Origin: Spirochaetota bacterium
GTDB lineage: Bacteria; Spirochaetota; UBA4802; JAFGJZ01
Assembly: GCA_027858855.1 (NCBI GenBank)
Contig: JAQIBV010000049.1
Coordinates: forward strand, 25,561-89,560
DNA: 64,000 nt
Direction: 5' to 3'
The notes below the pieces were generated by a model. The model saw nothing but the letters and a program-made list of their open reading frames with translations, made no database searches and was not told where the DNA came from. Below are positions 34,587 to 44,500 of this stretch, in pieces (positions within the stretch are counted from its first letter, which is position 1; each line of letters starts with the position of its first letter). The position numbers and the translations under genes were made by a program.

Positions 34587-37500
34587 CTATTCTCCCTGAC
34601 TCTCTGCCCTTTCAAGCTCTTTAGCAAGTGTCTCTTTTGCGGATGCAACCATGAAGTGAGCCCTGTTGAACACATTAGCCGGGCTTGTACTCTGATCAAA
34701 ATCAATCGCAAGCAACTTAAAACCGGGATAAAGATTTTTAATCCGTTTCTCAACACCTTTTGCTACAACATGGTTCGAAATACAACCGAACGGCTGAACC
34801 GATATAATATTCTCGACTCCCTCATCAAGCATCGAAAGCATGTCCGCAGTTAAAAGCCACCCCTCTCCGAACTGATTAACCAGTGATACAAAATTCTCGG
34901 TCTTATTGGCCAGTACGTGAAGATCATGCGGCTTCTTGTAATAACGATAACCCTCCATTATGCGATCGACCTTCTTTACTTTTCGGTTTACATAGTTCCA
35001 TATAAACCGGTTAATCATTCGACTCATAATAGAACCGGCTATATGCATGTCATGCATATAGTCACGGCTTATAAAATCATGCAAAAAGAAGCCCTGAAGA
35101 GGAGGCAGAACAATTTCGGCACCCTGCTCAAGAACCCACTCTATGAGATTCATATGGGCAAATTCGTTATATTTTACAAAGATCTCTCCAACAAAACCGA
35201 TCCTGGGAATCGGTTCACTGCTTACCTTTATAGCATTAAATTCTTTAACAGCCTCGTCAAGGACAGCAAAAGCCTCTTCATATTTTTTAGTAACAATAAC
35301 TTCATTAAAAAGGTTAATATACTTCTCATGAAGTTTATTGGCACTGCCCTTTTCAAGTTCACGAGGCTTAGTTGTTAAATACATGTACATCAGTTGATCA
35401 AGAAGCAGAATCCCCAGAACCATCTTCTTCGCAAGCAGTATACCTTCACGACCAGTAACAACCGTTTTTAATGAAGATGTCGAAAGAGTCGCAACCTGCA
35501 CATCTCCGAAACCTACCTTATCAAGAGCCTTGTTCACAAGGTTGATATAGTTAGAAGCACGGCACTGTCCACCGGTTTGAGTCAACAAAACCAAAGAATC
35601 ATCGACACTATAGTTATTCTGCTGATAGGCTTTAATAATATCACCCGCAACAAGGATTGCAGGGTAACAGATCTCATTATTGATGTTTTTGATACCGTAA
35701 TCAACAGAATCATTATCCTGCACAGGTAAAGTCTCCATCTTTAAGCCAAAGCTTTTAAACAGCGGAGGAATGATGGGAGAGTAGTATTTAGAAAAATGTG
35801 GCACAATAATTGTCTTCTCTTTCGAAAACGGAACGTCAGTTTTAATATTCCGACGGGCGTATTCTGGACGGTTTAAAACAGTCTTCTTCTTTTTTAACGC
35901 TTCGAGCATTGAACGGATACGGATCTTGACCGCACCAAGATTAAAGACCTCGTCGACCTTAATAATAGTAAAAAGTTTGTCGTTTTCCTCGAGAATCTCT
36001 TTAACCTCATCAGCGGATACCGCATCGGGACCACAACCAAAAGAATTTATCTGAATCAGCTGAGCTGTTGGATGCTCGCTGACCCATTTTGCTGTTGCAT
36101 AAAGCCTGTTCGTATAGGCCCACTGTGACAACACGTTAACATCTGAAATGATAATACTGTTAAGCCCAGGAATTGAATCTTCCGGAATAACAATAGCACC
36201 AAGATCACTGATAAGCTCGGGTATACCATGATTTATCAGCTTGTCAATATGGTAGGGACGGCCGGCCATTACAAGGAGCGGCTTGCCTGTTGAATCGGCT
36301 TTTGCGATAAGATCCCTGGCACGATCCTGTAAACGTTTCTTTGTAGCCTTCTGCTCGTGAATAGCAGCTTTGTATGCCCGTCGCACAAGGCCTTCCCGCA
36401 CATTGAGTGTCTTCATATACTTGATAAGTTGACGCACAATAAGACGACTGCTTCTGAAACTTATTGGCGGAGAATCAAGTGGTATATTGAACCGGCTTTC
36501 AGGATCAATTGAGCTTCGTATAACACAGGGATACCCGGTAACAACGGGACAGTTATAAGTATTTTGTGAACCCTCATATTCATCCCTTTCAAATACAACA
36601 TTAGGGAAGAAGATTCGATCTACATCTTTTTCCACAAGATTAAGAATATGACCATGGGCAATTTTAGCCGGGAAACAGATGTTTTCAGACATAACCGATT
36701 TTACACCCGCCTCAAAAATTTCAACATTGGAACGATCAGAAAGCACAACATCAATTCCACAGTCATTAAAAAAGGTTGCCCAGAAAGGAAAGTTTTCGAA
36801 CATATTCAAAATTCGGGGAATCCCTATACGTATTCCTCGAGGCTTACGTGCTGAAAGATTGCGACGGAAAATAATATCCCTTTTTTCCGATACTAAATTT
36901 TCACCCCGCTCTACAACTTCTGTATTATTTGTAAAGATCCGTTCACAGTTGTTTCCGATATAAAAATGGTTACCATTAGGAAATGTAAGCTTTGTTACCT
37001 GGCACTTATTTTCACAGCCCTTACAGTTAATAATCTTTTTTTCTGTTTCGACATCTGTCAAAGCAGCCGCAACCCCCGGGAAAACCGTGTCAGACCTGTT
37101 CTCTTTATACAGATCCATCGCCTTGAGTGCACAGCCGAATGCTCCCATTAGTTCGGGAATATCCGGCCGTATGATCTCGCGGCCTGTTAGCTGTTCAAAA
37201 GCACGAAGTATCGAGTTGTTTTTAAAAGTTCCACCCTGAAGAACAATGTTTTCGCCAAGAGGTTTACTGTCGGTAAGTTTCAATACTTTATACAGTGTGT
37301 TTTTAATGACTGAAAAGGAAAGGCCGGCCGAGATGTCCTCTATGGAAGCCCCCTCACGCAGAGCCTGTTTAACCTTGGTATTCATGAAAACGGTACAGCG
37401 CGTTCCCAGGTCATACGGTTTCTTCGAACGGCAGGCAATCTCTGCAAAATTTGCAACGGGATACCCCATGTTGTTGGCGAAGGTCTCTATGAAAGAGCCG

Positions 37501-38888
37501 CACCCCGAAGAGCAGGCCTCATTAATCTGAATATCTGCCACATAACCGTCACGAATGAACATGGCCTTCATATCCTGTCCACCAATATCCAGTATAAAGG
37601 AGACATCTGGATCGAAATGGGAAGCCGCTCGAAAGTGTGCCATGGTTTCTACAAAACCATGATCCAGACCAAAAGCACATTTTATCAGCCCCTCACCATA
37701 TCCCGTTACACCGGAACCGACTATTTGGGGGGTAAAACCCTTGGAGGAACAGAAATCGGAGATCTGCTTTAACCCCTTTTGCACGGTTCCGATCGGGTCA
37801 CCCATATTGTTCTGATAAAAGGTCGAAACGAGATTACCCTCATCATCAGCAAGAACTATTTTAGTTGTAGTAGAACCCGAATCAATTCCGAGAAAGCAAT
37901 CTTTTTCTGAATGCTTATCAAAATCAATTCGATTAACACGGTACTTATCAAAAGTAGCAAGCCAGGTTTTATAGTCGTCATCGTCCTTAAACAGTTCAGG
38001 TATGGCGCCAATAAGCGATTCCGCACTGTTCGCAAAAACCGGCACCTTCTCTACAAGTGTAATAAGATCATCAAGCATCTGAACTTCATTCTGATCATCA
38101 CAGGTTAACGCCGTACCAATAGCAGGAATCAGCTGAGGATTATCTGTTACAACAAAATCACTTTCCGGAAAATCTTTAATGCAGTTCACGAAAGCTTTGC
38201 GCAAATACTTATTAAAAGTTAATGGACCACCACCGAGCAAAATCTTCGGCTCTATATCGTGTCCGCGAGTTAATGTGCTCAGCACCTGAAGGGCAACAGC
38301 ATGAAATGCCGAAAGAGCAATATTTTCTTTTGACACATTATGCGAAAGCAGACTTTGAACATCAGTTTTAGCAAAAACGCCACAGCGTGTCGCAACTGGA
38401 AAAACCTTGTCTCCACGTGAGGCGTATTCATCAAATTCTTCAACAGGTATATCAAGCAATACAGATATCTGATCAATAAATGAACCAGTACCGCCGGCAC
38501 AACTTCCATTCATACGCATATCGGCATGAAAATCTTCATCAAAAAAGATAATTTTTGAATCTTCCCCGCCAATCTCTATGAATGTTCGGATGTCAGGCTG
38601 CATTCTTTTTATATAGGTGGCCGAAGCTACAACCTCCTGCACAAACCTGAGTCCAGTTGTTTCAGAAATCCCCATTCCGGCAGAACCGGTAATCGAAACC
38701 AGACACTCAGCATTTCCTATCTTTTCGCGCACATCTTTCAATATGCCTACAATTGTTTCTCGTATTTTGGCATGATGTCGTTTATATGCTGAATGCTCGA
38801 TAGAAATGCCACTCTCATCGGGGTATCCCACAACAATCTTCGCTGTTGTTGAACCAAGATCCATTCCAATGAAATATTTTTTCGACAT
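34587..38888 (-). CDS. 2-hydroxyacyl-CoA dehydratase activase / HgdB-like fusion protein
   Basis: In this 1433-residue protein two actin-like ATPase (BcrAD/BadFG) modules come first. One has FIGMDLGSTTAKIVVG and NGSCAGGTGSFIDQ (residues 5-260); the other has FLGIDSGSTTTKIVLA and NEACSSGCGSFIETFA (residues 325-590). A Cys cluster (CKGCENKC) and a long region related to dehydratase component D/HgdB (ENICFPAKIAHGHI, NEICYPAILVAGDI, QTGGQCRASNY) follow. Related activases use ATP hydrolysis and a [4Fe-4S] cluster to inject an electron into dehydratases. The large fused form has no assigned substrate. It is monocistronic with its own terminator and RBS (GGAG). The iron-sulfur chemistry implies anaerobic life. 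Confidence 0.88.
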   Translation of the reverse strand: MSKKYFIGMDLGSTTAKIVVGYPDESGISIEHSAYKRHHAKIRETIVGILKDVREKIGNAECLVSITGSAGMGISETTGLRFVQEVVASATYIKRMQPDIRTFIEIGGEDSKIIFFDEDFHADMRMNGSCAGGTGSFIDQISVLLDIPVEEFDEYASRGDKVFPVATRCGVFAKTDVQSLLSHNVSKENIALSAFHAVALQVLSTLTRGHDIEPKILLGGGPLTFNKYLRKAFVNCIKDFPESDFVVTDNPQLIPAIGTALTCDDQNEVQMLDDLITLVEKVPVFANSAESLIGAIPELFKDDDDYKTWLATFDKYRVNRIDFDKHSEKDCFLGIDSGSTTTKIVLADDEGNLVSTFYQNNMGDPIGTVQKGLKQISDFCSSKGFTPQIVGSGVTGYGEGLIKCAFGLDHGFVETMAHFRAASHFDPDVSFILDIGGQDMKAMFIRDGYVADIQINEACSSGCGSFIETFANNMGYPVANFAEIACRSKKPYDLGTRCTVFMNTKVKQALREGASIEDISAGLSFSVIKNTLYKVLKLTDSKPLGENIVLQGGTFKNNSILRAFEQLTGREIIRPDIPELMGAFGCALKAMDLYKENRSDTVFPGVAAALTDVETEKKIINCKGCENKCQVTKLTFPNGNHFYIGNNCERIFTNNTEVVERGENLVSEKRDIIFRRNLSARKPRGIRIGIPRILNMFENFPFWATFFNDCGIDVVLSDRSNVEIFEAGVKSVMSENICFPAKIAHGHILNLVEKDVDRIFFPNVVFERDEYEGSQNTYNCPVVTGYPCVIRSSIDPESRFNIPLDSPPISFRSSRLIVRQLIKYMKTLNVREGLVRRAYKAAIHEQKATKKRLQDRARDLIAKADSTGKPLLVMAGRPYHIDKLINHGIPELISDLGAIVIPEDSIPGLNSIIISDVNVLSQWAYTNRLYATAKWVSEHPTAQLIQINSFGCGPDAVSADEVKEILEENDKLFTIIKVDEVFNLGAVKIRIRSMLEALKKKKTVLNRPEYARRNIKTDVPFSKEKTIIVPHFSKYYSPIIPPLFKSFGLKMETLPVQDNDSVDYGIKNINNEICYPAILVAGDIIKAYQQNNYSVDDSLVLLTQTGGQCRASNYINLVNKALDKVGFGDVQVATLSTSSLKTVVTGREGILLAKKMVLGILLLDQLMYMYLTTKPRELEKGSANKLHEKYINLFNEVIVTKKYEEAFAVLDEAVKEFNAIKVSSEPIPRIGFVGEIFVKYNEFAHMNLIEWVLEQGAEIVLPPLQGFFLHDFISRDYMHDMHIAGSIMSRMINRFIWNYVNRKVKKVDRIMEGYRYYKKPHDLHVLANKTENFVSLVNQFGEGWLLTADMLSMLDEGVENIISVQPFGCISNHVVAKGVEKRIKNLYPGFKLLAIDFDQSTSPANVFNRAHFMVASAKETLAKELERAESQGE

Positions 38889-39240
38889 GAAGTAACTCCA
38901 GCAGTTTATTTTTACAGATTCTTTTAAAACCTGTAATCACTGTTTTTAAATGTCCTTAATAACGGACAATTTTCAAATAATACACTGTTTACAGGAAAAC
39001 AGTTCATTTTGGCTGTAACGACCGGTGCTTTTCGGGATTATTGCGCCATTTTGTAAAAAGCAGCAGAGGGTTTTCAAGTCAAATTCCAATAAAACATCCC
39101 GGAAAACACATCAGGTAATCAGTACAAACCACAATCCGGATCACGCAACCGTTTCCAACGCGTAATAAAACTGATTTTGAATGAATGTCAAATAATAATG
39201 GTTATCTGTTTTAAGACAACAAAAAAACTTAACCACGTAT

Positions 39241-39271
39241 AAAAGCCGGATCGCCACACAATCCGGCTTTT
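39241..39271. terminator. Bidirectional terminator-like hairpin
   Basis: Perfect arms AAAAGCCGGAT/ATCCGGCTTTT (39241-39251 and 39261-39271) around a nine-base loop give T-runs on both strands. Confidence 0.75.
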
Positions 39272-39543
39272 ACAGATTTTCACAGACACCCACTCAAGCA
39301 ACAAGATCAGGTGCAAACACCTGTAAGAACAAGACTACAGACTATACCTTATATAATTAAATTTAATATATGCTGGCAGGTTCACAAATATCGCAAGAGG
39401 CTCTCGGCTGCGGATTTAAAGAATTTGTTTATGTCGGCACATCTGTACATATTATTTTTACTTTTATATCCGTTACCTGGATACTGCTGTTTGCTAAAAA
39501 TCCTGTTAAAACTGACTGTCAGAATTAACTTTCCGAATGCAAA

Positions 39544-39571
39544 AAGACAGCGGGCAATTACCCGCTGTCTT
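39544..39571 (-). terminator. Intrinsic terminator of the GH9 gene
   Basis: AAGACAGCGGG/CCCGCTGTCTT arms with a six-base loop are followed by five T residues on the minus strand, about 30 bases beyond the GH9 stop codon. Confidence 0.88.
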
Positions 39572-39599
39572 AATTACTCACTATTTACTTTTTTAAATT

Positions 39600-42500
39600 C
39601 TACTCATAAATGATATAACTATCATCTTCAGGATAGATACTGTATCTGGTATATCCATTGGAAATATATCTATGATACCAGTCAGATCTAAGAACATAAA
39701 TATACTCTACACCTGCCTGTGGAACCCAGCTTATAGTATAAATTCTGTAACCCTCATCTGTCGTTTCAACAGGAACGTCTGTCGATGTATTAACTGATCC
39801 GACACAAGTCCATGAACTTGTACTGTTGTAGTCGGCATCTTTCGGAATAGCATATAAAAAGGCTCCCCCGCATCTTTCATACGCGTAAGTAGTACCTACT
39901 ATTACACCAACCGACACTTCCTGGCCTTCAACATACGAGTTGATTCCATCATTGGTGTAACTGCTCTCAATTCCGGTAAGATCTGACCCTCTACTGAACG
40001 ACTTCTGGAAGTTGAATAATCCGTACTCGAGCTCTTTTACGGTTCCATCCGAACAGAACATTTTAGCTCTGACTTTTAAAGTTTTATAAACATCAAATAT
40101 CGAACCATCAGGCCGCGGAACATCAATCTGCTTATCAAATCCTGATCGGTCAGAAGAGCTAACAGTATACGTCATCGCACGATCGCTTACGCTCTGCGAA
40201 TCACTGTTTTGTCCATCATACCAGAACTCTATCCTTTGCAAAGTAACACCCGAGTTGCCTGCACTTGCCTTTACTCGTAATGGTAAAACTTCCGCAAATT
40301 TTGGACTAACAATACCGGTTCCAGTCATCCAGAGATGCTTGGGACCTATACTTGCAATGTCAATTGTTACGTTGTTTTTCTTTTCATCAAGATAAGCCGC
40401 AACCCAAGCAAATGGAGCATTCCAGTTGACTGTTATCTCATTTGTTGACCACGCTTCAATATTGTCCACAAAAGCCTTCTGAGGCGGCGTGTTTTCGTCA
40501 AATATCGACTGTGCAACGGGACACTGATAACCCGAATTAGGACCTCCACTTATCGCGCCGGCAGGTGGCGAAGGATAGGCACTCGCAGCCTGTTTTGCCC
40601 AGAAACGATGATGTGGGTTTAATAGAGGCCGATCACCATAACCGGTAACATAAGACTTGTCCATCGCGTTTCGTCCGAGTAAATAATCCATACTCTGAAT
40701 CATTCCGTTAAGATATTTAATATTGGAGCTGTAATCGTAGGCATAACCCATAACAACCATCATGTTAAGTATAAAAGAGTTTGAACCCCATGGGTATTTG
40801 TTGGTCATATTTGTCCAGAGCGGAAGATCATACCCCTGCATCTTTATGTTCTTTAACCATACATCTGCAGCATAATATATGTTTCTTTTGATTGTCTCTT
40901 TTTCACTGCTGCTAAGATTATTCGATGCAATCGAAAGAGATACTGTACCCAATCCGGCAACATTTTGCCATGAGAACGGTCCGAAAAGTCCTGCATCTTC
41001 TCCGTTTAAAAGGTTACATCTTAATTCGAGAAAATGCGGAGAAGAACTCATATAGTCATAATAAGAGTCCTCACCGGTAGTTATGAAAAGTTCCGCAGCG
41101 GCCCAATAAAACTCATCAATCACATACGTATCGTCATAAGGCCCGCCCCCATTTTCATTGTCATACGGAGCATAGTTTTCAGGATCGGCCAAGGCCGCAT
41201 TCCAGGCTGCCTCGGCTGCGGCAAGACATCTATCCGCGAAAGCAGCATCATACTCTCTAAAAAGACGTGCTGCCTGCGCCGCGGTGGCCGCAAGGTTAAG
41301 AGTAGCAGCGGTACTGACAGGGCAAAGATAACGTGTACTGGTATTATCTCCTGGCGCCAAAGGGATGCCTGTCCACGCGCTGTCGTGCATCTTGTGGTGA
41401 ACCATACCTGCTGTTGCTGAATCTTCTGATTCTTTTACCTGCATGTTAAGCAGGAATTCCATTTCCCATTGAGCCTCATCAAGAATGTCAGGTATGCCAT
41501 TCGTCATACCATCTTTATCATCAGGTATGTTCATTGAACCGTCAGAAAAATCTGCCCCAGCCGCGTTATCAATATACAGGGTTCTTTCATACTGGTTCAT
41601 AATTGTCCAGACAGCGATTCCACCGTTAACAACATATTTACCATGATCACCCGCATCATACCAGCCCTTGCTGACATCTTTAGAGTAAGATGCCTGACCG
41701 GTTCCAGGCCATGTGCTGATACTTGTATCAGCCGGACCGGCTGTCCTTTCTAGATCCTCTCTGCCCGCGTACGGCAATTCAATAGCAATACCTGATCGGT
41801 TGTGATAAAAGTATGCAAGAGCATCATACTTCATCTGTGAATAGAGATCGTTCGTAATTTCAAATTCATGACTAATGGAAGGTTCGCTTCCAACGAGATT
41901 CATTCGCAGGCGGTATGTACCAACATTCATGTAAGAAGAAAAATCTATAGTATGAACATTGTCACCTGAGTCAGCATCATAACCGAATACTGTTGTAAAA
42001 CCACTTGCTACAACAGTCTCCTCTGAATTAATAAGCTGCCACTCAAGAGGTGATGTAGAGTTGGTAACAGCTGTCGCTTTTTTAACATTACGCGGAAAAT
42101 ATCCAACCTGATTAACACGAATTAATGCTGCTTCGCTTTCATCATCCTCGTAACCCTCAAACTCTGGATCTGTAATTGAGACATTATCGATCCAGACCTC
42201 AAAATTTGAATTACTATTTGCATAATCACCACCAAAATGAAATGCAAGCTCCACATTTTCCTGAGTTGAGCTACTCATTATAAATGAATCGGTTTTTGTT
42301 TCCCATTTATTTGCGGTTAACGATACAGGGCTCCAGTCTTCATTTACCTGCCAGAAAAGCGCCCATGGTTCCGGTATTACCAGCTGAGGACAAACATCAA
42401 TATTTTCTGTAGCCATAATGCTAAACTTCACTGTATACGTATGTCCCTCTTCAAGAGTTAATCCACCATGACGAATCTGCACACTCCAATTCTCAACTCC

Positions 42501-42806
42501 CTGATTTGTAACAGTTCCAACCATTGCTAAACTTTGGTTTGAGTTATCATCAATATACTCTTTTAGCTCACCTATAATTTCGCCTTTTTTATCTTCAGCG
42601 ACCACCCATGGTGCATAATTGGTCTCAAAATCAGTATTACGCAACAACTCACTGCGTCTGATTTCGAGAACCGGTTTTTCCGGTACCGGATTATTGACCT
42701 TTTTTTCCTGATCTTTCTTTTCAGATGTATCACCGCAAGACACAAATAAAACCAGTGTCAACGCTGCAATTAAAATGAAAAGAAAAGACTTGAACTGCTT
42801 TTTCAT
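39600..42806 (-). CDS. Lipoprotein GH9 cellulase with CBM-like domains
   Basis: In this protein of about 1068 residues a lipoprotein signal (FLFILIAALTLVLFVSC) is followed by a CBM4/9-like domain (ELLRNTDFETNYAPWVVAED ... NFEVWIDNVSITD), then an Ig-like N-terminal GH9 module (ALIRVNQVGYFPRNVKKA). The GH9 catalytic barrel carries SKGWYDAGDHGKYVVNGG, the nucleophile/base aspartates, and NEITVNWNAPFAWVAAYL with the acid Glu. C-terminal Ig/CBM-like segments follow. It should be an endo- or processive glucanase tethered to the outer envelope. The frame is open to 42968, but ATG 42806 has GGAG upstream and the signal peptide. It is monocistronic with its own terminator. Confidence 0.9.
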   Translation of the reverse strand: MKKQFKSFLFILIAALTLVLFVSCGDTSEKKDQEKKVNNPVPEKPVLEIRRSELLRNTDFETNYAPWVVAEDKKGEIIGELKEYIDDNSNQSLAMVGTVTNQGVENWSVQIRHGGLTLEEGHTYTVKFSIMATENIDVCPQLVIPEPWALFWQVNEDWSPVSLTANKWETKTDSFIMSSSTQENVELAFHFGGDYANSNSNFEVWIDNVSITDPEFEGYEDDESEAALIRVNQVGYFPRNVKKATAVTNSTSPLEWQLINSEETVVASGFTTVFGYDADSGDNVHTIDFSSYMNVGTYRLRMNLVGSEPSISHEFEITNDLYSQMKYDALAYFYHNRSGIAIELPYAGREDLERTAGPADTSISTWPGTGQASYSKDVSKGWYDAGDHGKYVVNGGIAVWTIMNQYERTLYIDNAAGADFSDGSMNIPDDKDGMTNGIPDILDEAQWEMEFLLNMQVKESEDSATAGMVHHKMHDSAWTGIPLAPGDNTSTRYLCPVSTAATLNLAATAAQAARLFREYDAAFADRCLAAAEAAWNAALADPENYAPYDNENGGGPYDDTYVIDEFYWAAAELFITTGEDSYYDYMSSSPHFLELRCNLLNGEDAGLFGPFSWQNVAGLGTVSLSIASNNLSSSEKETIKRNIYYAADVWLKNIKMQGYDLPLWTNMTNKYPWGSNSFILNMMVVMGYAYDYSSNIKYLNGMIQSMDYLLGRNAMDKSYVTGYGDRPLLNPHHRFWAKQAASAYPSPPAGAISGGPNSGYQCPVAQSIFDENTPPQKAFVDNIEAWSTNEITVNWNAPFAWVAAYLDEKKNNVTIDIASIGPKHLWMTGTGIVSPKFAEVLPLRVKASAGNSGVTLQRIEFWYDGQNSDSQSVSDRAMTYTVSSSDRSGFDKQIDVPRPDGSIFDVYKTLKVRAKMFCSDGTVKELEYGLFNFQKSFSRGSDLTGIESSYTNDGINSYVEGQEVSVGVIVGTTYAYERCGGAFLYAIPKDADYNSTSSWTCVGSVNTSTDVPVETTDEGYRIYTISWVPQAGVEYIYVLRSDWYHRYISNGYTRYSIYPEDDSYIIYE

Positions 42807-43057
42807 AAAAATCTCTCCTTGATATGAATTATATACAATAGGGCGTAAGTAACCCCCACTACTTAAAGATTTTATCTTTAAGACATAGCAAATGTGCATC
42901 AATGCAATCGGTTGCTCTATCAGATAATTTTTTTTTCTTGATAATTCTGGCAATTCGGAAAATATCAAGGTTTTGGGAAAAATCAGGAAGTTTCACCTGC
43001 AAGGAAGGAGCGTTATTTTATGAAAACCTCTTATAATTAAACTTGCAACAAGGAACT

Positions 43058-44500
43058 TCACAAAAAAAAGCCATACTCACATGTAGCGAATAGAGAATAA
43101 AAAATGTCGGTTCCTGACGCAGAGAGAATTTTCTCTTTGTTTGAATAATAGTCGGAGGGTTTAAAAACAGCACCACTGAGAGCCACCGTAATGCCACTAA
43201 AAACATAAGACAACTTAAGTTCACACTCAATACCCATATAACCTATGGAACCGGTATCAGGCAGAACCGGATTATCAGATTCATTTGCAAAAAGAACCAA
43301 TAGCGAAGTATCTGCGATAAGGGAGTAAAACCCTATACGGCCACCCGACTGGGCAAATAATTTAGGCACCGTTTTGTCGATACCCCCCTCCTGCCAACTG
43401 TTATCACTATAATCCCGAAAACCGTTATAGTCGGCAATTGGAGAACCAGTGTACCCCTTCATCAGCCCTAAAAGAGTACCGCCCGGAACAGAAGAACGCA
43501 TCCCGCAAAAACCGGAGGAGTAGGCTCCGGCATGTATGTAAAAATGATTCCAGTCATCAGCATGCTTTTGCCCCAGATTTATTGCAGCAAGAAGAGCATG
43601 ACCCTGGTATGTTTTCTGATTACTATAATGGCTGTTACGACCATATGAAAACAGAGATGTAACATCCCACGACAATAAAGTTTTTTGCCATGACGATATC
43701 CTTACACCACTTAACGACAGAAAATCCTCATCTGACCGATTAACATCCGACCGGCCATTTTCAGCGATTTCGGCACCACCACTTCTTGATGCACCATATC
43801 GTAAAAAATATCCGAATGCTCGAACATAATTAAAACCAATTACCAGACCTAACCGATAGCTGGTCGTATCCCCGTTAAAATCATCAACAATATTATTAGA
43901 ATAATCATTATCACTATCACTACCGTTTGAATCACTGGACAAAGAACTATATGGACCGGCAGGCTTTCCATGTTGCGAATAGACCTCCGCATGAGTCTTG
44001 AAAACGAACATATTGGAACCAACGGGAATTTCACAATCAAGAGCAACACCATCCATGACATCATTCAAAACATACTCATACATTGCTCCGCCAAGTTGAT
44101 AGTAAAAACGACCGGCTCTAATAGATACCGATGAGCCAGGCATAATATTTGCCGAAAGTTCATAGACAGAAAACCCTCTCCTGTCACTCTCAAACTTATC
44201 TCGCCCGCCCCAAAGAAATGTTTTGTCCAATTTACATGAATAAATCAACTTTTCAGTTTCATGAGTCATCGAAACCCCAACAGAAGAGAAATAGAATAGA
44301 GAAAGATCATCGCTGTTTTTTTTATAATCGATCTTTTCCTGTTTGAATGTAGAGTAATCATAACTATTGAAGTCACTGTTATTTACCATATAACTGTAAT
44401 TTTTTACATCTACCCACACCTGACTCTCACACAACAAAACTTTTGCTGGTATAAAAGAAATAAGCATCCAGATAATATACAGTACAGGTCTACATTTCAC
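43058..44500 (-). CDS. Outer-membrane beta-barrel-like protein of the surface operon
   Basis: This protein of about 480 residues starts with a signal peptide if the GTG at 44500 is used (KCRPVLYIIWMLISFIPAKV, cleaved near CES-QV). An in-frame ATG at 44542 is the alternative, and neither has a strong RBS. The mature part is rich in amphipathic beta strands with aromatic girdles (FSVYELSANIMPGSSVSIRA, YRLGLVIGFNYVRAFGYFLR) and ends in Phe-Leu (CEYGFFL), like an outer-membrane barrel. It also contains a Ser/Asp-rich external loop (SSLSSDSNGSDSDNDYSNN). It overlaps the lamin-tail lipoprotein gene and is last in the four-gene operon. Function unknown. Confidence 0.72.
   Translation of the reverse strand: MKCRPVLYIIWMLISFIPAKVLLCESQVWVDVKNYSYMVNNSDFNSYDYSTFKQEKIDYKKNSDDLSLFYFSSVGVSMTHETEKLIYSCKLDKTFLWGGRDKFESDRRGFSVYELSANIMPGSSVSIRAGRFYYQLGGAMYEYVLNDVMDGVALDCEIPVGSNMFVFKTHAEVYSQHGKPAGPYSSLSSDSNGSDSDNDYSNNIVDDFNGDTTSYRLGLVIGFNYVRAFGYFLRYGASRSGGAEIAENGRSDVNRSDEDFLSLSGVRISSWQKTLLSWDVTSLFSYGRNSHYSNQKTYQGHALLAAINLGQKHADDWNHFYIHAGAYSSGFCGMRSSVPGGTLLGLMKGYTGSPIADYNGFRDYSDNSWQEGGIDKTVPKLFAQSGGRIGFYSLIADTSLLVLFANESDNPVLPDTGSIGYMGIECELKLSYVFSGITVALSGAVFKPSDYYSNKEKILSASGTDIFYSLFATCEYGFFL

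Larger units (their letters stand above)
38889..39599. other. Long intergenic region
   Basis: This 711-bp non-coding stretch lies upstream of the CoA activase and downstream of the GH9 gene. It contains two hairpin terminators (listed) and short inverted repeats near 38943-39003. No credible ORF: one 100-codon frame at 39311 has no family resemblance and overlaps the GH9 terminator. Confidence 0.5.

Noticed and set aside
39311..39613. 100-codon plus-strand frame between the activase and GH9 genes
   Set aside because: It runs through the GH9 terminator, has no RBS and no recognisable similarity.
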